Below are positions 32,873 through 34,519 of a DNA stretch of 34,519 nt, one piece after another. The translations under genes were made by a program, and so were the position numbers. The stretch's first letter is position 1. The number at the start of each line of letters is the position of its first letter. Source of the stretch: Spirochaetota bacterium (GTDB lineage: Bacteria; Spirochaetota; JAHITG01; JAFGFC01). Below the pieces are notes generated by a model that did not search any database, was not told the DNA's origin, and was given only the letters and a program-made list of their open reading frames with translations. The stretch is taken from NCBI GenBank assembly GCA_016931325.1, contig JAFGFC010000022.1:1-34519 (forward strand), given 5' to 3'.

Positions 32873-33644
32873 AATATTTTATTTTATATTTATTTCAACA
32901 ACGGTCCTGCTTGGTCTTGCCTTTTTATTTTTGTTATTTTCTCTGATTTATGAGATAAAAGCTGAAGGATATCAATTCTCCATCGATCCTGGCCAGTTAT
33001 TCTTTGTGATTAAATTATCCGTTTTTACCGCGACATTATCTTCCATTATAGCTATTCTTGTGGCTATCCCGGTTTCCTTTCTTCTGGCCAGGCATCAATT
33101 CCCCGGAAAAGTATTTCTTGATACACTTTTTGATATGACTATCGTGGTCTCGCCGATCGCTATAGGGGCCATGCTGTTGATCTTTTTCAATACTTTTATT
33201 GGACGCATGATGGATAATTATTTTAAATTTGTTTTTGAGGTCAAGGGTATTATACTGGCACAGTTCTTTGTTATTATTGGTTATGCTATACGCTTTATGA
33301 AAGCGAGTTTTGAAAGTGTTGATAAAGAATATCAGGATATTGCCAGAACATTGGGGGCGAACTCATTTCATACTTTTTCCAGGATCGTTCTGCCTTTGTC
33401 CAAAAAAGGTATCGTTACGACCTTTTTACTGGTCTGGGCGCGGGCGATTGGTGAGTTCGGAGCTACGGTCACTGTTGCCGGGGCGACAACAATGAAAACA
33501 GAGACGCTGCCGGTGGCTATATTCTTGAGTTTTGAAAGAGCGGATATCACTTCGGCGATAAGTTTTATTTTTATTCTTATTATCATATCTTTGACAGTTA
33601 TCATTATCATAAAAAAGGTCTTTCAGTTTCACAGGGTAATATAG
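32862..33644 (+). CDS. modB: Molybdate/tungstate-type ABC transporter permease ModB
   Basis: An inner-membrane permease of 260 aa with about six helices. The cytoplasmic coupling (EAA) loop reads EYQDIARTLGANSFHTFSRIVLPLSKKG, followed by WARAIGEFGATVTVAGAT, the ModB/CysT-family hallmark. VAIPVSFLLARHQFPGK near the first helices is likewise typical. It overlaps the binding-protein gene upstream and is followed after 3 nt by the ATPase gene, so the three form one operon. Confidence 0.9.
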   Translation: MKNKIFYFIFISTTVLLGLAFLFLLFSLIYEIKAEGYQFSIDPGQLFFVIKLSVFTATLSSIIAILVAIPVSFLLARHQFPGKVFLDTLFDMTIVVSPIAIGAMLLIFFNTFIGRMMDNYFKFVFEVKGIILAQFFVIIGYAIRFMKASFESVDKEYQDIARTLGANSFHTFSRIVLPLSKKGIVTTFLLVWARAIGEFGATVTVAGATTMKTETLPVAIFLSFERADITSAISFIFILIIISLTVIIIIKKVFQFHRVI

Positions 33645-33647
33645 TCT

Positions 33648-34519
33648 ATGATAGAAATTGATAATCTTGGCTTTCAGGCTGATAAATTCAAACTGAAAAA
33701 CATCAGTTTTAATGTCGCTCAAAAGGAATATTTTGTACTTCTGGGACCGACGGGTAGCGGAAAGACCAGCTTGATAAAATGTATTGCCGGACTTTACAAG
33801 CCGACCAGTGGAAAGGTAATCAAGAACCGGAACGAAATCACCAATATCCTCCCAGAAAAAAGAAATATAGGTTATGTGCCTCAGCGGTTTGCTTTATTTC
33901 CTCATATGGATGTTCAGGACAATATAGAATTTGGCATGAAAATAAGAGGAACTGACGCAAAAGAGATAAAAACCAGACTGGGGAGCGTGGTCGAATGGTT
34001 AAAAATAGCGCCTTTGTTGAAAAGAGAGATCGACAGTCTGTCAGGCGGAGAAAAGCAAAAGGTTTCCCTGGCCAGGGCCGTAGTCGTGCGGCCTGACCTT
34101 TTACTTCTTGATGAGCCTTTTGCGTCTATTGAGGAAAGTTTTCGTAAAAAGTTATGGTTTGAGTTGAAAAAATTCCTTTCTTATATCGAGATCCCTGTAA
34201 TCCATATTACTCATAATCTGGATGAAGCCTGCGCTCTGGGCGAAAAGGTCGGCATTCTGATCAATGGCGAATTGAAACAAACAGGCAGCGTGACCCAGGT
34301 GCTCGATCATCCCTGTTCAAAAGAGATCGCTTCCTTTTTGGGATATAACAATATTTTCAAAGGAACAGTGGTAAGGAATACGAAAGCCAAATCCCTTATC
34401 AGGACGGACTCGTTTGATATTAAAATAATCAACAGGGTTAATATACAGCCAGGGGATCAAATAGAATTTTGCATCAGGCAGCAGGATTTAAAGATCATCA
34501 GGGAAAACTATCCCATAAA
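33648..34519 (+). CDS. modC: Molybdate/tungstate-type ABC transporter ATPase, 3' end cut by the window
   Basis: Absent from the ORF track because no stop is reached, but the frame is open from ATG 33648 to the end (290 codons). Translation begins MIEIDNLGFQADKFKLKNIS. Walker A is GPTGSGKTS, Q-loop VPQRFALFPHM, signature LSGGEKQKVSLARA, Walker B LLLLDEPFA and the switch His is in HITHN, so the ATPase core is complete. The D-loop reads SIEES instead of the usual SALD. From about residue 235 (NNIFKGTVV...) a TOBE-type regulatory domain starts, as in ModC and related oxyanion or carbohydrate ATPases, and is cut by the window. It sits 3 nt after modB. Confidence 0.88.
   Translation, partial: MIEIDNLGFQADKFKLKNISFNVAQKEYFVLLGPTGSGKTSLIKCIAGLYKPTSGKVIKNRNEITNILPEKRNIGYVPQRFALFPHMDVQDNIEFGMKIRGTDAKEIKTRLGSVVEWLKIAPLLKREIDSLSGGEKQKVSLARAVVVRPDLLLLDEPFASIEESFRKKLWFELKKFLSYIEIPVIHITHNLDEACALGEKVGILINGELKQTGSVTQVLDHPCSKEIASFLGYNNIFKGTVVRNTKAKSLIRTDSFDIKIINRVNIQPGDQIEFCIRQQDLKIIRENYPI

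Overview
The window looks like part of the chromosome of an uncultured, moderately AT-rich diderm (Gram-negative-type) bacterium. The outer-membrane side is shown by a TamB-like protein, an MsbA-like lipid exporter, lipoprotein signal peptides, a FecR/outer-membrane-type protein and MurJ. Housekeeping genes (secG, mutL, rsmA, comEC, fabZ, ssb, metX, metW) are intact. I see no phage, IS element, CRISPR array, tRNA or rRNA. The phylum cannot be fixed from the sequence; the mix of DUF2723/TPR, FecR-barrel and many unrecognised envelope proteins would suit one of the candidate diderm phyla.

Layout. 1-947: 3' part of an alpha/alpha-toroid protein. 1102-2229: C45-type Ntn-hydrolase. 2241-4222 (minus): secG, then a secreted protein of unknown function. 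4229-4910: gene-free, highly structured DNA. 4911-8732 (plus): FecR/barrel protein directly abutting mutL. 8758-16925 (minus): an overlapping four-gene envelope operon (glycosyltransferase, DUF2723/TPR membrane protein, unknown, TamB). 17129-18955 (plus): MsbA-like ABC exporter. 19121-20149 (minus): tail-anchored unknown. 20218-23886 (minus): fabZ-comEC-rsmA. 24107-24457 (minus): ssb. 24565-27561 (plus): metX-metW and a PLP sulfur-transfer enzyme, a methionine branch. 27595-31812 (minus): lipoprotein, flagellin-D1-like protein, unknown 566-residue protein, murJ. 32036-34519 (plus): molybdate/tungstate-type ABC transporter (modA, modB, partial modC missing from the ORF track).

Regulation. Good sigma70-type promoters, mostly with 16-bp spacers, can be read upstream of secG, the FecR gene, the glycosyltransferase operon, the tail-anchored gene, fabZ, metX, the lipoprotein operon and modA. 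Three of them (glycosyltransferase, metX, modA) place the -10 box only 6-8 nt before the start codon, with no Shine-Dalgarno sequence, which predicts leaderless mRNAs. Other genes (ssb, fabZ, metW, secG, the FecR gene) have strong Shine-Dalgarno sites.

Most notable: a 145-bp element with terminal inverted repeats and a predicted three-way-junction fold (4310-4454); a degenerate dispersed repeat at two loci; arrays of mini-hairpins at several gene ends; a ComEC whose beta-lactamase-like domain has lost its metal ligands; a small flagellin-D1-like protein next to murJ; and an 18-codon leader ORF that carries the only good Shine-Dalgarno in front of the MsbA-like gene.
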